Notes under the pieces: model-generated
What the model saw: the letters and a program-made list of their open reading frames with translations, nothing else
Told to the model about the DNA's origin: nothing
Database searches by the model: none
Made by a program: the position numbers and the translations under genes
Source: Actinomycetes bacterium
GTDB taxonomy: Bacteria > Actinomycetota > Acidimicrobiia > Acidimicrobiales > Microtrichaceae
Reading direction: 5' to 3'
NCBI GenBank assembly: GCA_023427825.1
Contig: JAEZAI010000092.1
Span: forward strand, 1-5,370
Length of the DNA: 5,370 bases
Shown: one piece after another, positions 4,838 through 5,370 of the stretch
How the letters are laid out: each line of letters starts with the position of its first letter
How positions within the stretch are numbered: position 1 is the first letter of the stretch

Positions 4838-5054
4838 CCGAGGGGTTCCGAACGAGGACCGGGTCCGGCTTCCTCAGGCCCACGACAGGCGCTGCTCAGG
4901 GTGTCTTCAGCCTCAGGGTCGGCAATTCACCCGGACGGGGGACGATCGTCGCGCCAGTCGCCCGCGTGAACGACGCCTCCATGGGTAGAAGAACCTCGAC
5001 CCGAAGCTGTGGCGCACCTTGGCCTCGGCTGATGAGTTCCTGAAGGGTCGAGCG
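4838..5054. other. Divergent intergenic region between sigma operon and receiver-like gene
   Basis: No convincing gene lies here. Besides the promoters, it holds a perfect 10-bp palindrome GACGATCGTC at 4941-4950, and CTCAGG three times at 4873, 4895 and 4912, the last two extended to the identical 8-mer CTCAGGGT, 17 bp apart. These are candidate operator sites for a shared regulator, seen directly but of unproven meaning. Frames crossing the region have poor codon bias and no ribosome sites. Confidence 0.45.
4966..4988 (+). promoter_or_regulatory. Weak SigF/SigB-like promoter for the receiver-like gene
   Basis: GTGA at 4966-4969 and GGGTAG at 4983-4988 are separated by 13 nt. The -10 is identical to that at 679-684, but the -35 has one mismatch to GTTT and the spacer is shorter than usual in actinobacteria. 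Transcription would start near 4995, about 60 nt before the ATG at 5055. Low-confidence call. Confidence 0.35.
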
Positions 5055-5370
5055 ATGAAGGTCCAGGTCGTGCACGGCGATGTCGAACGGACGGAGCGGG
5101 TGCTGGACCTGCTTGCGCGCAGCCACGACGTGCACGTGGTGATCGACGTCCGTCATGCTGGTCAGGACGCGGACGTCGTGGTGCTGGTGTGGCCGACCGA
5201 GGTGCACGGTCGTGAAGGTGCGTCGCGGCTGGTGGCGCCGCTCGAGCCCCGGACGTCGCTCGTGGTGCTCCCGGTCGATCTGACAGCCGACCGCCTGGGT
5301 GTGGCGGAGATGGGTCTCCGGTACGTGGTCGACCCGTACCACCCGCTGGAGCTGGTCCGACGGGTGGACC
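5055..5370 (+). CDS. Receiver-like (pseudo-receiver) protein, N-terminal part
   Basis: The ATG at 5055 has AAGGG about 9 nt before it, and the frame stays open for 105 codons to the window edge, so the gene is cut off. The sequence follows the alternating strand/helix pattern of a response-regulator receiver: MKVQVVHGD, a helix with RTERVLDLLARSHDV, ADVVVLVWPTEV (39-50), TSLVVLPVD (67-75), and AEMGLRYVVDPYHPLELVRRV (84-104), which corresponds to the usual 'GAxxYLxKPfxpxeLlxrv'. The position of the phosphorylated Asp is Val45, the conserved Lys is Asp93, and the acidic pair near the N-terminus is reduced to Asp9. It is therefore probably not phosphorylated and may be a pseudo-receiver. Such domains precede output domains, for example HTH, signalling enzymes or TadZ/CpaE-type ATPases; the output lies beyond the window. 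It is divergent from the sigma operon. Confidence 0.6.
   Translation, partial: MKVQVVHGDVERTERVLDLLARSHDVHVVIDVRHAGQDADVVVLVWPTEVHGREGASRLVAPLEPRTSLVVLPVDLTADRLGVAEMGLRYVVDPYHPLELVRRVD

Noticed and set aside
1994..4969. Very long open frame (991 codons) on the + strand opposite the operon
   Set aside because: It is antisense to four genes with clear family signatures, is full of Arg/Pro/Gly/Ala as expected of a GC-rich shadow frame, has no ribosome site and shows no domain.
5019..5054. In-frame TTG at 5019 as a start for the receiver-like gene
   Set aside because: No ribosome site precedes it, and receiver-like domains begin close to the first strand, which matches the ATG at 5055.
4896..5342. 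148-codon minus-strand frame opposite the receiver-like gene
   Set aside because: It is His/Arg-rich in the manner of an antisense frame, lacks a ribosome site and conflicts with a + frame of normal codon bias and receiver-like pattern.

Overview
This window is very GC-rich, with G or C at most third codon positions, many GTG starts and strong GGAGG ribosome sites. It also encodes a SigB/SigF-type (group 3) sigma factor and uses GGTT...GGGTA-like promoters. Together these point to a high-GC actinobacterium, but the sequence does not fix the genus. No mobile element, CRISPR array, tRNA or rRNA was seen.

Left part (1-1080). The 3' end of a + strand gene enters from the left; its tail resembles the C-terminus of an actinobacterial RecQ-like helicase. 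It converges on a small acidic protein of unknown function on the minus strand (232-537), whose gene has 15-bp tandem repeats at both ends and a perfect 13-bp hairpin at its 3' end. About 200 bases of intergenic DNA follow, holding a good SigF-like promoter (658-684), a direct repeat and a dyad. Next is a 96-residue protein of unknown function on the + strand (740-1030). A two-step hairpin at 1028-1066 lies between it and a convergent lipoprotein gene (1080-1457).

Main minus-strand cluster (4836 down to 1536). A SigF-like promoter precedes a group 3 sigma factor (3998-4777). It is followed by a 66-residue MerR-like helix-turn-helix protein (3787-3987), a GT2 glycosyltransferase fused in frame to a two-helix membrane protein (2186-3790, with a very strong internal ribosome site and start at 2821), and a GmhA-like sedoheptulose-7-phosphate isomerase (1536-2189). 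The last two junctions are GTGA overlaps and the sigma/HTH gap is 10 nt, so this is almost certainly one operon. The lipoprotein gene lies 78 nt further on, on the same strand. The inferred picture is a stress-type sigma factor co-expressed with enzymes for a heptose-containing or other surface glycan; the glycan link rests on family membership only.

Right part (4838-5370). A divergent intergenic region of about 220 bases holds the sigma promoter, a weaker + strand SigF-like promoter, a 10-bp palindrome and short repeats. The N-terminal 105 residues of a receiver-like protein lacking the usual phosphorylation residues run off the right edge.

The observations most worth a second look are the glycosyltransferase/membrane-protein fusion with its internal start, and the SigF-like promoter sequences upstream of three separate genes in a window that also encodes a SigF-type factor.
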